A DNA stretch of 64,000 bases, from positions 33,467-97,466 of the forward strand of contig NZ_NKUI01000041.1 in assembly GCF_014845115.1 (NCBI RefSeq), given 5' to 3'. Of this stretch, positions 30,961-39,558 are shown in pieces. Position numbers and translations under genes: made by a program. The notes under the pieces were generated by a model. That model saw only the letters and a list, made by a program, of their open reading frames with translations. It made no database searches and had not been told where the DNA came from. Source of the stretch: Methylorubrum zatmanii (lineage in GTDB: Bacteria; Pseudomonadota; Alphaproteobacteria; Rhizobiales; Beijerinckiaceae). Numbering within the stretch: position 1 is the first letter of the stretch; each line of letters opens with the position of its first letter.

Positions 30961-31240
30961 CTTGATTTTTTTTCGTTTGATCACAACCACTTAGCTGCTA
31001 GTTTGTGCAGCATTGTGGTAGAAGTGGTATGGCGATCTCAGCGCCCAAGAAGGCGACGCTGATGCGAGATCAATGAAAATCGAAGCCTAGCCGCTGCCGC
31101 ACAGGTGCCTTATCGTTTTGGTGGGGCCAGCAGGTGGCTGACTGATGGCCCAATTGCTCAAATCGCTAGAGCATTGCCATCGCTAACGGAAGAAAGTCCC
31201 CGGCAGGAAAGCCGGGGCCCTTGCCATCTTCTAAGCCTTT
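30961..31240. other. Gene-free stretch after tRNA-Ser
   Basis: 280 bases with no supported gene, A+T-richer in the first 150. It contains the hairpin at 31198-31217. No integrase or tRNA 3'-end duplication is seen within the window. Confidence 0.5.
31198..31217 (-). terminator. Hairpin below the small minus-strand frame
   Basis: Seven-base-pair stem CCCCGGC / GCCGGGG with a 6-base loop, followed on the minus strand by ACTTTCTTCC. It lies 24 bases after the stop at 31241. Confidence 0.5.
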
Positions 31241-31546
31241 TCAGGCGCGATCCAGCTCTGCGAGCGTGCCGGCGAGGTCATCCACATCGATCCCATCAAT
31301 GATGCGGAACGAACGAGGTATAATGCCGTTCGCCCGGAACACTTCGGCGATAGAAGGTTGCGGCGACGCGGGTGCCTGACGTCTCGTACGAGACGTGGCC
31401 GCCGAGACAATCGCCCTTAACTCGTCTTCCCGCTCGTCTTCCCGCTCGGCGAGCCGCCGGTCGATCTCGTCCGCGAACGGCAGCTCCGTCGCGATGACGA
31501 TCCCGAGGCGCGCGGCACTGCCTGACCTGATTGCGCATCGTCCCAA
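31241..31546 (-). CDS. Hypothetical protein or gene remnant
   Basis: A 101-residue frame that I do not recognise. It has a charged helical stretch (EIDRRLAEREDEREDELRAIV) and a C-terminal part IAEVFRANGIIPRSFRIIDGIDVDDLAGTLAELDRA that looks coding. The only initiator is a TTG inside an inverted repeat, and there is no internal Met, so it may be the 3' end of a truncated gene. It is downstream of modA on the same strand and contains an 18-bp palindrome. Confidence 0.4.
   Translation of the reverse strand: MGRCAIRSGSAARLGIVIATELPFADEIDRRLAEREDEREDELRAIVSAATSRTRRQAPASPQPSIAEVFRANGIIPRSFRIIDGIDVDDLAGTLAELDRA
31379..31396. repeat. 18-bp perfect palindrome
   Basis: ACGTCTCGTACGAGACGT reads identically on both strands. 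It lies inside the small frame 31241-31546, so it may be a protein-binding or recombination relic rather than a promoter element. Confidence 0.5.
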
Positions 31547-31569
31547 ATTCGGTTTGCGGGACGATGCGC
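31533..31569 (-). terminator. Inverted repeat just after modA
   Basis: Perfect 12-bp stem GCGCATCGTCCC / GGGACGATGCGC with a 13-base A+T-rich loop, starting 9 bases after the modA stop. No T-run follows, so its strength as a terminator is uncertain. Confidence 0.55.
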
Positions 31570-31577
31570 GGATCTCT

Positions 31578-32375
31578 TTACTGCGCGGCAGTGGTCGAGC
31601 GGTTCAGAACGGTGAAGCCCTGCCTCTCGAAGGCGGCCTTGGCGGTAGGACCGCGCAGATAACTCAGAAGAGCGGAGGCGTCCGGGTTGCGTGAATCCTT
31701 GGTGATCGCGACCGGGTAGACGATCGCCGGGTGGCTATCGGCCGGGAAGGTGGCGACGACCTTCACATTCGCGTCCGCCGCCGCATCGGTGGCGTAGACG
31801 ATGCCGAGCGGCGCCTCGCCCCGCGAAACGAGGAGCAGGGCGGCGCGCACGCTCTCGGCCTGCGCGATCCTGTCCTTCACTCCCGCCCAGCCGCCAAGCT
31901 TCTCCAGCGCCGCCTTGCCGTACTTGCCGGCCGGCACCGCATCGACATTGCCCATGGCGAGCTTGCCGGAGCCGAGCGCCGCCGTGAGATCGAGGCCCGG
32001 CCCCATCTTCACCTCGACCTTCGCCTCCTTGGACGCGATCAGCACGATGCTGTTGGCCAGAAGGCTGACCCGGCTATCCGGCTGGATGAGATCCTTCTTG
32101 GCGAGATAGTCCATCCAATCGAGATCGGCCGAGAAGAACAGGTCGGCGGGTGCGCCCTGCTCAATCTGCTTGGCGAGCGTGTTCGAGGCCGCATACGACA
32201 CCTTCGGCGCCGGCTTGCCCTCCTGGGCATAGCGTCCGGCGATCTCGTCGAGGGCGTTCTTCAGGCTCGCGGCGGCGAAGACCGTCGGCGCCTCCGCCGC
32301 CGGTGCAGGAACCGGTCCCGCGAGGGCGATGGCGACGAGGCCGGCCAGGAAACCGGCGCGGGTGAAGGTGATCAT
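31578..32375 (-). CDS. modA: Molybdate ABC transporter substrate-binding protein
   Basis: Periplasmic molybdate/tungstate-binding protein. Its 265 residues begin with a Sec signal (MITFTRAGFLAGLVAIALAGPVPAPAAEA). They contain the ModA pattern VFAAASLKNALDEIAGRY, ASNTLAKQIEQGAPADLFFSADLDWMD, VPAGKYGKAALEKLGGW and GIVYATDAAADANVKVVATFP. The ATG at 32375 follows GGAGG at ideal spacing. No modB, modC or modE is adjacent, so it is an orphan in the window; the permease genes may lie elsewhere. Confidence 0.92.
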   Translation of the reverse strand: MITFTRAGFLAGLVAIALAGPVPAPAAEAPTVFAAASLKNALDEIAGRYAQEGKPAPKVSYAASNTLAKQIEQGAPADLFFSADLDWMDYLAKKDLIQPDSRVSLLANSIVLIASKEAKVEVKMGPGLDLTAALGSGKLAMGNVDAVPAGKYGKAALEKLGGWAGVKDRIAQAESVRAALLLVSRGEAPLGIVYATDAAADANVKVVATFPADSHPAIVYPVAITKDSRNPDASALLSYLRGPTAKAAFERQGFTVLNRSTTAAQ

Positions 32376-32406
32376 GGGCACTCCTCCGAAACGGAATCAC
32401 GATGGA

Positions 32407-32597
32407 TCAAGCGGCTTTGGGCAAGCCCGCGATCTCGATGACGAAGCGATACTTCACGTCGCTCTTCAGCATGCGGCTATAGGTGCTCTCGATCTGATCG
32501 CTCGGGATCATCTCGATATCGGGGGTGATGCCGTGCTTGCCGCAGAAATCAAGCATGTCCTGGATCTCGGCGATGCCGCCGATCGGCGAACCGGGCC
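32407..32597 (-). pseudogene. 3' fragment of NAD(P)-dependent zinc alcohol dehydrogenase
   Basis: The minus strand encodes [20 protein letters not shown], then [36 protein letters not shown], ending LPKAA and a stop. This is the C-terminal ~60 residues of YahK/cinnamyl-alcohol-dehydrogenase-type enzymes, with no zinc-binding or nucleotide-binding domain upstream. Homology stops abruptly near 32597; what follows towards the LysR gene is not recognisable. It is a beheaded gene, probably left by a deletion between modA and the LysR gene. Confidence 0.75.
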
Positions 32598-32680
32598 GCC
32601 ACCGTATCGACCCGGATCAAATGGGAATGGTTTCGCGCGACATCGGGAGCCGGAGCGCCGGTTGCACGAGGCCGAACACC

Positions 32681-33631
32681 TCATGTCTCCACCGTCCCGA
32701 TCCGTGGCCGCTGATCGGATTTACGCAGCTTCACGATGGTGTCCCTGAGCCAGCGTTGGCTGGGCACATCGTCGTTGGAGGAGTGCCAGATCATCGAGAT
32801 GGCGACATCCGGCAAGGCGATGGGGGCCGGGCTCACGGTCAGGTCCATGCTCTCGGCAAAGAAGCGCGCCAGCCGCGCATGCATGGTGGCGATCACCGGC
32901 GCCTGACGCACGACGAAGGGCATCACCGCAAAACGCGGTGAGGTCAGCGCGATGACCCGGGTGCGGTCGATCTTGGCGAGGGCGTCGTCCACCACGCCGT
33001 GGGCACTCTCCACGAGGCTCGTCAGCAGGTGGGGAAAGCGGAGATAGTCGTCGAGCGAGATGGGGGCCGACACTCCCAAGAGCTCGGAATTGAAGATGCA
33101 GAGATAGCTTTCCTTGTTGAGGATGCGGCGCTTGTGGTGCGTCTGGCCCTGTTCGAACACGCCGATGCCGAGATCGACGCGTCCGGTATCGAGGTCGTCG
33201 AGGATGCGGTTGCGGTCGATCGTGTGCAGCAGCAGCTTCACCCCCGGCGCGACCGCCTGCAGATGCGCGATCAGGGTCGGCATCAGCAGCACCTCGGTCG
33301 AATCGGGAATGCCGAGGGTGAAGGTGAGATCGGCCGTGGCCGGGTCGAAGGCGGCCGGCGAAGCGGTGATCTGCTGAATCTGGGAGAGTGCGGCCTGAAC
33401 CGGTGCCGAGAGGGTGAGCGCCCGCGGCGTCGGCCGCATGCCGTCCGCGCTCCGGGTCAGCAACTCATCCGAGAAGGTCGCACGCAGTCGCGCCAGGGCG
33501 TGGCTCATCGCCGATTGGCTGATGCCGATCCGCCCCGCCGCTCGGGTGACGCTGCGCTCCGTCAGCAGAGCGTCGAGGGCCACGAGCAAATTGAGATCCA
33601 GCCGCGAAAGATGCACGTGATCGATGCGCAT
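32681..33631 (-). CDS. LysR family transcriptional regulator (NodD/SyrM-like)
   Basis: A 316-residue LysR regulator. The winged HTH lies at ~residues 8-68 (LSRLDLNLLVALDALLTERSVTRAAGRIGISQSAMSHALARLR). The effector domain follows from ~95, with the HKRRILNKESYLCIF and DVAISMIWHSSNDDVPSQRWLRDTI blocks of the NodD/PcpR-like subgroup. It is divergent from a small secreted-protein gene (96-base gap), a likely target. The alcohol dehydrogenase remnant behind it may have been another. Confidence 0.9.
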   Translation of the reverse strand: MRIDHVHLSRLDLNLLVALDALLTERSVTRAAGRIGISQSAMSHALARLRATFSDELLTRSADGMRPTPRALTLSAPVQAALSQIQQITASPAAFDPATADLTFTLGIPDSTEVLLMPTLIAHLQAVAPGVKLLLHTIDRNRILDDLDTGRVDLGIGVFEQGQTHHKRRILNKESYLCIFNSELLGVSAPISLDDYLRFPHLLTSLVESAHGVVDDALAKIDRTRVIALTSPRFAVMPFVVRQAPVIATMHARLARFFAESMDLTVSPAPIALPDVAISMIWHSSNDDVPSQRWLRDTIVKLRKSDQRPRIGTVET

Positions 33632-33727
33632 TATGAAATTGATCCATTTGATTCATGGCACCTGTCTCAACACATTCAGCCTCACGAAGCGACGGAAATC
33701 CCGCCGCAACGAAAGAGGCTGATTCCG

Positions 33728-33979
33728 ATGTCCAAGAAAATCGTTTCGCTCGCCACCGTCGCCGCCCTGGCGTTCATGTCTCTCGGCACGATCTCCGCGA
33801 CCGCCGACGAGATGGTCGCCATCCACGGCACCAAGACGGTCGGCGCGCTCGCCCTGGAAACCCGTGGTCTCGCGACCGATGACCTGTCCGTCCACCGCCA
33901 GGGCGGTTTCGCCGTCCCCGGTGCCGTCCAGTGGATCAAGACGCCCGTCCAGGAGCCGGTAAGGCAGGCCGCCTTCTGA
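33728..33979 (+). CDS. Small secreted hypothetical protein
   Basis: An 83-residue protein with a clear signal peptide (MSKKIVSLATVAALAFMSLGTISATA) and a ~57-residue mature part (DEMVAIHGTKTVGALALETRG...) without cysteines or recognised domain. Divergent from the LysR gene, which may control it. A strong terminator follows at 34040. Confidence 0.75.
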   Translation: MSKKIVSLATVAALAFMSLGTISATADEMVAIHGTKTVGALALETRGLATDDLSVHRQGGFAVPGAVQWIKTPVQEPVRQAAF

Positions 33980-34039
33980 GCGGGCCCCAGCGGTCCGCGA
34001 TGAGGCCTGTAGGGCGACCGACTCACTTCGACGACAACG

Positions 34040-34071
34040 CTCCCGGCATCCTACGATGCCGGGAGATTTTC
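34040..34071 (+). terminator. Intrinsic terminator after the small secreted protein
   Basis: Eleven-base-pair stem CTCCCGGCATC / GATGCCGGGAG with loop CTAC, followed by ATTTTC; 60 bases after the stop at 33979. Confidence 0.85.
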
Positions 34072-34161
34072 GTCGGATAGGCTAAAGGCGCGCGCGAAGC
34101 CGGCGGCACAGCCTGCGGACACGCCGATGAAGGCGCCCGCACGCCGTGCTTCGGAGAATCA

Positions 34162-34262
34162 TACCAAATCCGCTCGATCCCTTCGGGGCGGCGATGGCGG
34201 CCTCGCTCACACGCCGCGCGGGCTGGCCGAGACGGAACCCGCTCTGATCAAGCGGATGCCGT
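34162..34262 (-). repeat. Interspersed ~100-bp repeat, copy 3 (inverted)
   Basis: The complement reads GGCATCCGCTTGATCAGAGC ... GAAGGGATCGAGCGGATTTGG, the same order of blocks as copies 1 and 2 but more diverged in the middle. It sits just after the DUF1501 stop, again downstream of a gene. Confidence 0.75.
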
Positions 34263-34280
34263 CTCACCCGTCGCATCACC

Positions 34281-35495
34281 CTACAGGAGGCCGAGCCGGC
34301 TCGGCTCGACCTGAGCGAAGATGCGCCGGAGGCTCGCCGGGCCGAGACCGTAAAGCCGGCCGAACAGATCTGCGAGCAGCGCCCGGTGATCGGTGAGCAC
34401 CGGATAGTCGCGGTTCTGAAACAGGCGGGCCTCGTCGATCCGGACTTGTGGCCCCGCGATATGGCCGCCCTTCACGGCGCCGCCGAGCACCCAATAGACG
34501 CTGCCATGGCCATGATCGGTTCCCCGGCTGCCATTCTCCCGGAAGGTGCGGCCGAACTCGGAGAGCACGACCACGACGGTGTCGTTCCACCCAGTCCCGA
34601 TTTCCTGGACGAAGCCGGCAAGACCCCGGCCGAGTTCGCTCAGGCGGTCGGCGAGATAGCCGCTCGCCGCCCCCTGATTCACATGCGTGTCCCAGCCGCC
34701 GACATCGACGAAGCCGAGATTGAACCCATCGCGCATGAGCCGGCCGATGCGCCGGGCCGACAGCTCGAAGCCCTTCGGGGAGACCGCGCCCCGGTCGGCC
34801 TGGGCCTGATGATCGGAAATCGCGTGGTAGACCTCGTCGCGCACGCGAAACCCCTCTTCGACGGCGGGGCGCAGGGCGCTGTCCCGGTACATCGCCGTGA
34901 TCAGTGACGCCTGCCGCGCATCGATGCCGGGCTTGCCGACAGCGTTGATCGCCACGTTCGGGACGGCCTCCGCCCCGCGAAACACCAGCGGCATCTGCTC
35001 GGTGAAGCTCACCGGCCGCGCCCGGGTCAGTTCGGCGGCGAGCCGGCCCATGAAGCCGGAATTGTAGTCGCGGCCCGCGCCGGTACCCTGGCCGAGCTCA
35101 ATCGTATCCTGGGTCTCGAAATGGCTGCGGGTAAGATCGTCGCTGCCTGCGAAAGGCACGAAGGCCGCCTGCCCCTTGGCGAAGAGCGGCAGAATGGTCT
35201 CACGCAGGGCCGGATGCAGCCCCCAATCCCCATCGAGCGGCAGCGCAGCGGCCGGGTCCTGCGGGTTGGGGCGAGCCACGGCAAGGTGAGGGCGGGCCTG
35301 ATAATAGAAGTCGCTTCCGACCGGAATCACGACATTGGCGGCATCGTAGGCTCCCCGCAAAAAGATGACGAGAAGGCGGGCATCGGCCTGCGGTGCGGCC
35401 CAGACGCGACCGGCGACCGTGGAAAGGCCGAGCCCGAGGCCGGTACGCAAAAGCCTGCGACGGTCCAAGGGATCGGCGAGAGCCGGGTAATCCAT
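34281..35495 (-). CDS. DUF1501 domain protein, Tat-exported
   Basis: A 404-residue member of the DUF1501 (sulfatase-like alkaline-phosphatase fold) family. The N terminus DRRRLLRTGLGLGLSTVAGRVWA is a Tat signal. The body shows LLVIFLRGAYDAANVVIPVGSDFYYQARP, SHFETQDTIELGQG, FVDVGGWDTHVNQGAASGYLADRLSELGRGLAGF, VVVLSEFGRTFRENGSRGTDHGHGSVYWVLGG and the final DYPVLTDHRALLADLFGRLYGL. It follows the DUF1800 gene by 10 bases; the two almost always travel together. Biochemical role unproven. Confidence 0.92.
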   Translation of the reverse strand: MDYPALADPLDRRRLLRTGLGLGLSTVAGRVWAAPQADARLLVIFLRGAYDAANVVIPVGSDFYYQARPHLAVARPNPQDPAAALPLDGDWGLHPALRETILPLFAKGQAAFVPFAGSDDLTRSHFETQDTIELGQGTGAGRDYNSGFMGRLAAELTRARPVSFTEQMPLVFRGAEAVPNVAINAVGKPGIDARQASLITAMYRDSALRPAVEEGFRVRDEVYHAISDHQAQADRGAVSPKGFELSARRIGRLMRDGFNLGFVDVGGWDTHVNQGAASGYLADRLSELGRGLAGFVQEIGTGWNDTVVVVLSEFGRTFRENGSRGTDHGHGSVYWVLGGAVKGGHIAGPQVRIDEARLFQNRDYPVLTDHRALLADLFGRLYGLGPASLRRIFAQVEPSRLGLL

Positions 35496-35505
35496 GGGCC
35501 CCTCC

Positions 35506-37041
35506 TCAGCGCATGAACTCGGGAGACGACAGGAACAGCGTGTTCCAATCCTGGGGCGAGACTGCGCGTGCGAGGACGGCGCGGGTCGGCTCGCTCAGCG
35601 TGGTGACGAGCGTCGAAAAGTAGAGGGCGTTCAGCAGAAGCGGGAAAGCGGGCTCTTCGACGGCATCCGCTCCCGGTGGTCGGAACAAACCGGCCGGTCC
35701 CGCGCCGATCTGCCGGGCGATCTCGAAGCGCGTGGTCATCTGGCCCGGCCCGGTCCAGGAAGCGGGCAGGAGCGGATAACCGTCCGGCGTCGAGCGGTTG
35801 AACAACCCTTCGCCGAGGCGATTGAGCCAGTTCTGGATCGGACCCGTATTGAGGATCACGCGTCCGTCATAGGCGAGGCGCAGGGCCGAGAGCAGATAGC
35901 GGATCGGATCCTTGATCTGCGTGCTGAGACCGGCCGTGAGGTCGGGGGAGCGGATCAGAGCCTCCATCACTGCCGCGATATCGCCGTCGCTGCGCGTAAA
36001 GACTGCGGCGAGCCGTTGTCGCTGGGCTTCCGAGGGCTCGGTTCCGGTGAAGTAGGTGGCGAGCGCGGCCGATACGTTCCGCGCCGTAGCCGGATGGTGG
36101 CCGAGGATGTCGAGCGCCTCCTCGACCTCACCGAAGCCGCGGCCGCGGATGACATGGCCGAGGAAGAGCTTGTCGCCGTAATCGTGCCGATTCGGGTTGA
36201 AGATGAACAGCCCGTCGCGGATCAGGTCGGCCTTTCGCTCGGGCTTCAGCTTCGGGTCTTCCGCGCGGGTCTCCACGCCGACACCGGTCAGGATGCGTGC
36301 GAGGGCCTCGACATCGCCTTGCGTATAGCCCGAGCCGACACCCATGGTGTGCAGCTCCATGATCTCGCGCGCATAATTCTCGTTGAGATGGCCGACCGAG
36401 TTCTCCGCATTATCGAGGTAGCGCAGCATCGCCGGATGGCGCAAAGTCGCCGCAAGCAGATCGCGAAAATGCCCCAGGGCATGCGGACGGATCGCAGTGT
36501 CGATGTAGTCGTCGATCCATCCGCGCAGGTTCGCTTTGCCCTGGTGGACGTTGAAGCGGTTGAACCAGAACCATGTCAGGCGCTCACGCACTTGGTCGGA
36601 ACTGTAGAGGAAGCGCAGCAGCGTCGCGGCGGCGGCATCCCGCGCGGCGGCGTTGAGGCTGCTCTGATACGCCTGCTGGGCGATCTTCTTCGCTTCCGGA
36701 TCCGGCTCGGCACTTGCGGCCTTCGCCTGGAGTTCGAGAGCCCGCACGCGTTCGACGAGGGGTTCCTGCGGTCGCAGAGCAGCGATTTGCCTCGCAGCGT
36801 CCGGTGGCAGCCGAGGTTCGAGAGGCGGATGGAGCTGCTCCCTGAGCCAGCGATCGCGTCCCTTCTCACGCAGCTCCGTGAAGCTGGAACCTGTGATGCC
36901 CCAGGTCAGGGCATCGAGAAAGGCCGCGTCCTCGGCCGGAGACGCGGCGGAGGCCGGGGCGACGGCCCCGGTCGCGAGATGAAGCGCAACCAGCGCCGCC
37001 CGCACCCCGATGCTTGCACGACTCTGCCATACAAGGAGCAT
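35506..37041 (-). CDS. DUF1800 domain protein, exported
   Basis: A 511-residue DUF1800 protein with an N-terminal signal segment (ASIGVRAALVALHLATGAVAPASAA). Typical blocks: LTWGITGSSFTELREKGRDRWLREQLHPP, RERLTWFWFNRFNVHQGK, RYLDNAENSVGHLNENYAREIMELHTMGVGSGYTQGDVEALARILTGVGVE and PKLKPERKADLIRDGLFIFNPNRHDYG. It is the first gene of a two-gene operon with DUF1501. The family is secreted and of unknown function. Confidence 0.92.
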   Translation of the reverse strand: MLLVWQSRASIGVRAALVALHLATGAVAPASAASPAEDAAFLDALTWGITGSSFTELREKGRDRWLREQLHPPLEPRLPPDAARQIAALRPQEPLVERVRALELQAKAASAEPDPEAKKIAQQAYQSSLNAAARDAAAATLLRFLYSSDQVRERLTWFWFNRFNVHQGKANLRGWIDDYIDTAIRPHALGHFRDLLAATLRHPAMLRYLDNAENSVGHLNENYAREIMELHTMGVGSGYTQGDVEALARILTGVGVETRAEDPKLKPERKADLIRDGLFIFNPNRHDYGDKLFLGHVIRGRGFGEVEEALDILGHHPATARNVSAALATYFTGTEPSEAQRQRLAAVFTRSDGDIAAVMEALIRSPDLTAGLSTQIKDPIRYLLSALRLAYDGRVILNTGPIQNWLNRLGEGLFNRSTPDGYPLLPASWTGPGQMTTRFEIARQIGAGPAGLFRPPGADAVEEPAFPLLLNALYFSTLVTTLSEPTRAVLARAVSPQDWNTLFLSSPEFMR

Positions 37042-37734
37042 CGCACCACCTCCGCAGCTGCAGAGAGGTCGGGAGCGATCACGGCCGATCTATGGCGTGC
37101 CGGTGTGTAAGGGCCTGTTCGCACTCCCTTGCTGGGCCAATCCGACCATCCTCATGTTGAGGCGCTCGCGCAGCGAGTCTCGAAGCCCCTCGGAACAGTC
37201 GATCCCAAGACATTCCTCCGCCGGAAGAAGTTTTGCGGAAGATTAGGAGTCGATGGCGCAGATCCTCGGCACGATGGCCGTCATCAATACTGGGAAAAAT
37301 GGCTCGAACAGGCTCTAAGAGCGCTAAACGGCACTGCCTGGTCTACCCTGAGGGTAAATCGGAGAAGTCGCTCATGACAGGTGGGCGGGCGGCGAACGGG
37401 GTGAACCAAGCATGGTGCGCTCCACCATCCAGCACCCAGCGGTGACGGCCGAGCGTCCCGCTGCTCTCGGCGCCCTTGCGGGCAATGCGCGGGACGATGA
37501 CACGGGCGCGACACACCTGTCCTCGGGCTCTCGCACCGTAGACGTTGTCGGCGTGTCGCTTGTCCTTGCGGCGACGCGGTCGACCCACCCAGCCATCGCC
37601 GCGTCGTGTGCTCTGAAAAAGGTGATCCCGATCCGCGTGACCTCTTCGGATCGGGCGGAGCCCTGGTTCGTTCGGCGTCGCCTCGCGAGGCCGGGAAGCG
37701 AGCTGCCGCGCCCGTTACGGACGCGCCTGCTCCT
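37042..37734. other. 693-bp gene-poor region with mobile-element debris
   Basis: No intact gene. It holds a short intergenic repeat-like stretch at about 37148-37196 (CATCCTCATGTTGAGG ... GCGCAGCGAGTCTCGAAG), of a type I recall as common in Rhizobiales genomes, and the decayed transposase at 37345-37600. The stretch 37610-37734 upstream of the SMR stop contains nothing I recognise. Confidence 0.6.
37345..37600 (-). pseudogene. Decayed IS5-type transposase, C-terminal fragment
   Basis: On the minus strand the frame reads RRRKDKRHADNVYG..., VIVPRIARKGAESSGTLGRHRWVLD, then AHHAWFTPF. These are recognisable as the IS5-family blocks R-P-D-K-x-x-A-D-K-x-Y, P-R-I-A-R-K-G-x-E-S-S-x-x-L-G-R-H-R-W-V-V-E-R-T and H-A-W-F-x-x-F. 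The catalytic Glu motif (VVERT) is broken by a frameshift, since VERT appears in the neighbouring frame. No N-terminal half and no terminal inverted repeats are evident. Confidence 0.65.
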
Positions 37735-38061
37735 TCAATGCTGACCCTGTCCGATGGCCAGGATCGTCACGCCCACGGCGATCACACCGATGCCGGTCAA
37801 CAAAGTCGCGTTGAGGGGCTCGCCATAAAGCAGGGCACCGCCGAGTGCCGCACCCACCATGCCGACCCCGGACCAGATCGCATAGACGACGCCGATCGGC
37901 AGCATGTCCATGCTGGTCGACATCAACCAGAGCGCGGTGCCGTAGCCGAGCGCCACGATCACGGTCGGCCCCGGTCGGGTGAAGCCGTCCGCCGCCTTGA
38001 GGGCGAGGGTCGCGGTCACCTCCGCACAGATCGCGAAGCCGAGGATAAGGAAGGAGTTCAT
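37735..38061 (-). CDS. Small multidrug resistance (SMR) family transporter
   Basis: A 108-residue four-helix membrane protein. The first helix carries the essential Glu in FAICAEVTATLALKAADGF, and GVVYAIWSGVGMVGAALGGALLYGE is the SMR hallmark. It is closer to EmrE/QacE-type drug-proton antiporters than to guanidinium exporters, but the distinction is uncertain. The ATG at 38061 is the family start; the frame extends upstream to 38211 without similarity. Confidence 0.9.
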   Translation of the reverse strand: MNSFLILGFAICAEVTATLALKAADGFTRPGPTVIVALGYGTALWLMSTSMDMLPIGVVYAIWSGVGMVGAALGGALLYGEPLNATLLTGIGVIAVGVTILAIGQGQH

Positions 38062-38346
38062 GACAACAAAAGGATCCTGGCGTGGGAGCGGCATCGCGAT
38101 CCCGGCATCCACCGGTGCGCTATGTTCCGGCCGATCTTCCGGGAAATCCGTGAACGTCTCCTTCAAGCGACGGCTTGCGGAGCGGAACCGCTTCCAAATT
38201 TTCAACAGCACTCGGATCTGTTTGTGCTTTGAACTCTATGAACTTTAGGCTGTAAACTTGTCCCACGGTCGCTCGGAGCTTCGAACCTCGCCATCAGCGA
38301 CCGACGTCAAGCAATTCTTCAAGATCTGATGTGACATCCCTCGTGC

Positions 38347-39558
38347 ATGTCGACCTCCTCCGCCGTTCCCGATCCTTCGTCGTCCCGCAAGCGCAGTCGC
38401 CGCTGGGCGGCCTCGACGGCCATCGGTGGGGCGCTGGCGGCGGGTGGCGCCTGGATCTCGGTGGCGCTCCTCGACATCCCCAACCCGATCACCCTCGCTG
38501 CCCTCGCCATCGTCAAACCCTCCGCCGTGGGGTCCTGGTTTCCGAGCCGGGTGGTGCAGGCGCCGACGAAGGCCCGCGAACTTCCGTTCAGGTCCCGACC
38601 GATCCTCGACCGCGTTGTCTGGAAGGGGAAGACGATCCCGCTCGGGACGGTGCTGGATGCCACGCACACCAATGCCTTTCTCGTGGCGCAGGACGGTGTG
38701 CTGATCCACGAATGGTATCGTTCCGGCCGGGATGAGGCGACGCTCTTCCCATCCTGGTCGGTCGCGAAATCCATCGTCTCGCTTCTGGTCGGATCGGCGG
38801 TCGCGCGGGGCAAGCTGTCCGAGACCGACAAGGTGTCGATGCTGTTGCCCGAGCTGCGTCATCCCGGGGTCTTCAGTCAGATCACCGTGCGCAATCTGCT
38901 CGACATGACGAGCGGGATCGCGGTGCCGGAGAATTACGATCCCAGCCATCCTCTGACCGGCACGGCCGGAATGTACCTGACGCGGGACATCACCGCCTTC
39001 GTCCGGGACAACGCGCATCTCGCCTTCAAACCCGGCAGCGAGGGCCGCTACCGCAGCATCGATACCGAGGTGCTCGGCCTGATCCTGGCCCGGGTCGAGG
39101 GGAAGCCCCTGGCGGATCTGCTGTCGGAGCGGATCTGGAAGCCGATTGGGGCTCAGGCCGATGCGACCTGGAATCTCGACCGGCCGGGCGGTGTCGAGAA
39201 AGCGTTCTGCTGCATCAACGCGACAGCCCGGGACTTCGCGCGCCTCGGCCTCCTCGTGGCCGATCAGGGGCGCGCGGGCGAAGCCCGCATCGTTCCGATG
39301 CGCTGGATCGAGCGGATCTCGACGCCTGCCCGCCGATCGGTCGATGGCTGGCGCTACTCGGCCCAGTGGTGGCACGCCCCGGACGGGGACGAGGACGACA
39401 TTTCGGCGATCGGTGTCTACGGACAATATGTCTACGTCAACCGCAACACCGGCACCGTCATCGTGAAGCTCAGCGATCACGGCGCCGAGCAGGACGAGAC
39501 CGATACCCTCGCGGTGATGCAGGCCATCGCTGCCGATCTCGCGGCCAAATCGCACTGA
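38347..39558 (+). CDS. Serine hydrolase, class C beta-lactamase-like
   Basis: A 403-residue penicillin-binding-protein-fold hydrolase. A signal-anchor lies near residues 20-40 (WAASTAIGGALAAGGAWISVALL). The SxxK motif is in FPSWSVAKSIVSLLVG, the second motif lies around RYRSIDTEVLG (YxN is replaced by YRS) and the third near QWWHAP. Such proteins are usually esterases or D-peptidases rather than true beta-lactamases, so resistance should not be inferred. It is divergent from the SMR gene; the antisense frame covering it is a shadow. Confidence 0.88.
   Translation: MSTSSAVPDPSSSRKRSRRWAASTAIGGALAAGGAWISVALLDIPNPITLAALAIVKPSAVGSWFPSRVVQAPTKARELPFRSRPILDRVVWKGKTIPLGTVLDATHTNAFLVAQDGVLIHEWYRSGRDEATLFPSWSVAKSIVSLLVGSAVARGKLSETDKVSMLLPELRHPGVFSQITVRNLLDMTSGIAVPENYDPSHPLTGTAGMYLTRDITAFVRDNAHLAFKPGSEGRYRSIDTEVLGLILARVEGKPLADLLSERIWKPIGAQADATWNLDRPGGVEKAFCCINATARDFARLGLLVADQGRAGEARIVPMRWIERISTPARRSVDGWRYSAQWWHAPDGDEDDISAIGVYGQYVYVNRNTGTVIVKLSDHGAEQDETDTLAVMQAIAADLAAKSH

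Noticed and set aside
38347..39558. Beta-lactam resistance gene
   Set aside because: Only the general serine-hydrolase fold is seen; the second motif lacks the YxN Asn, so resistance is not supported.
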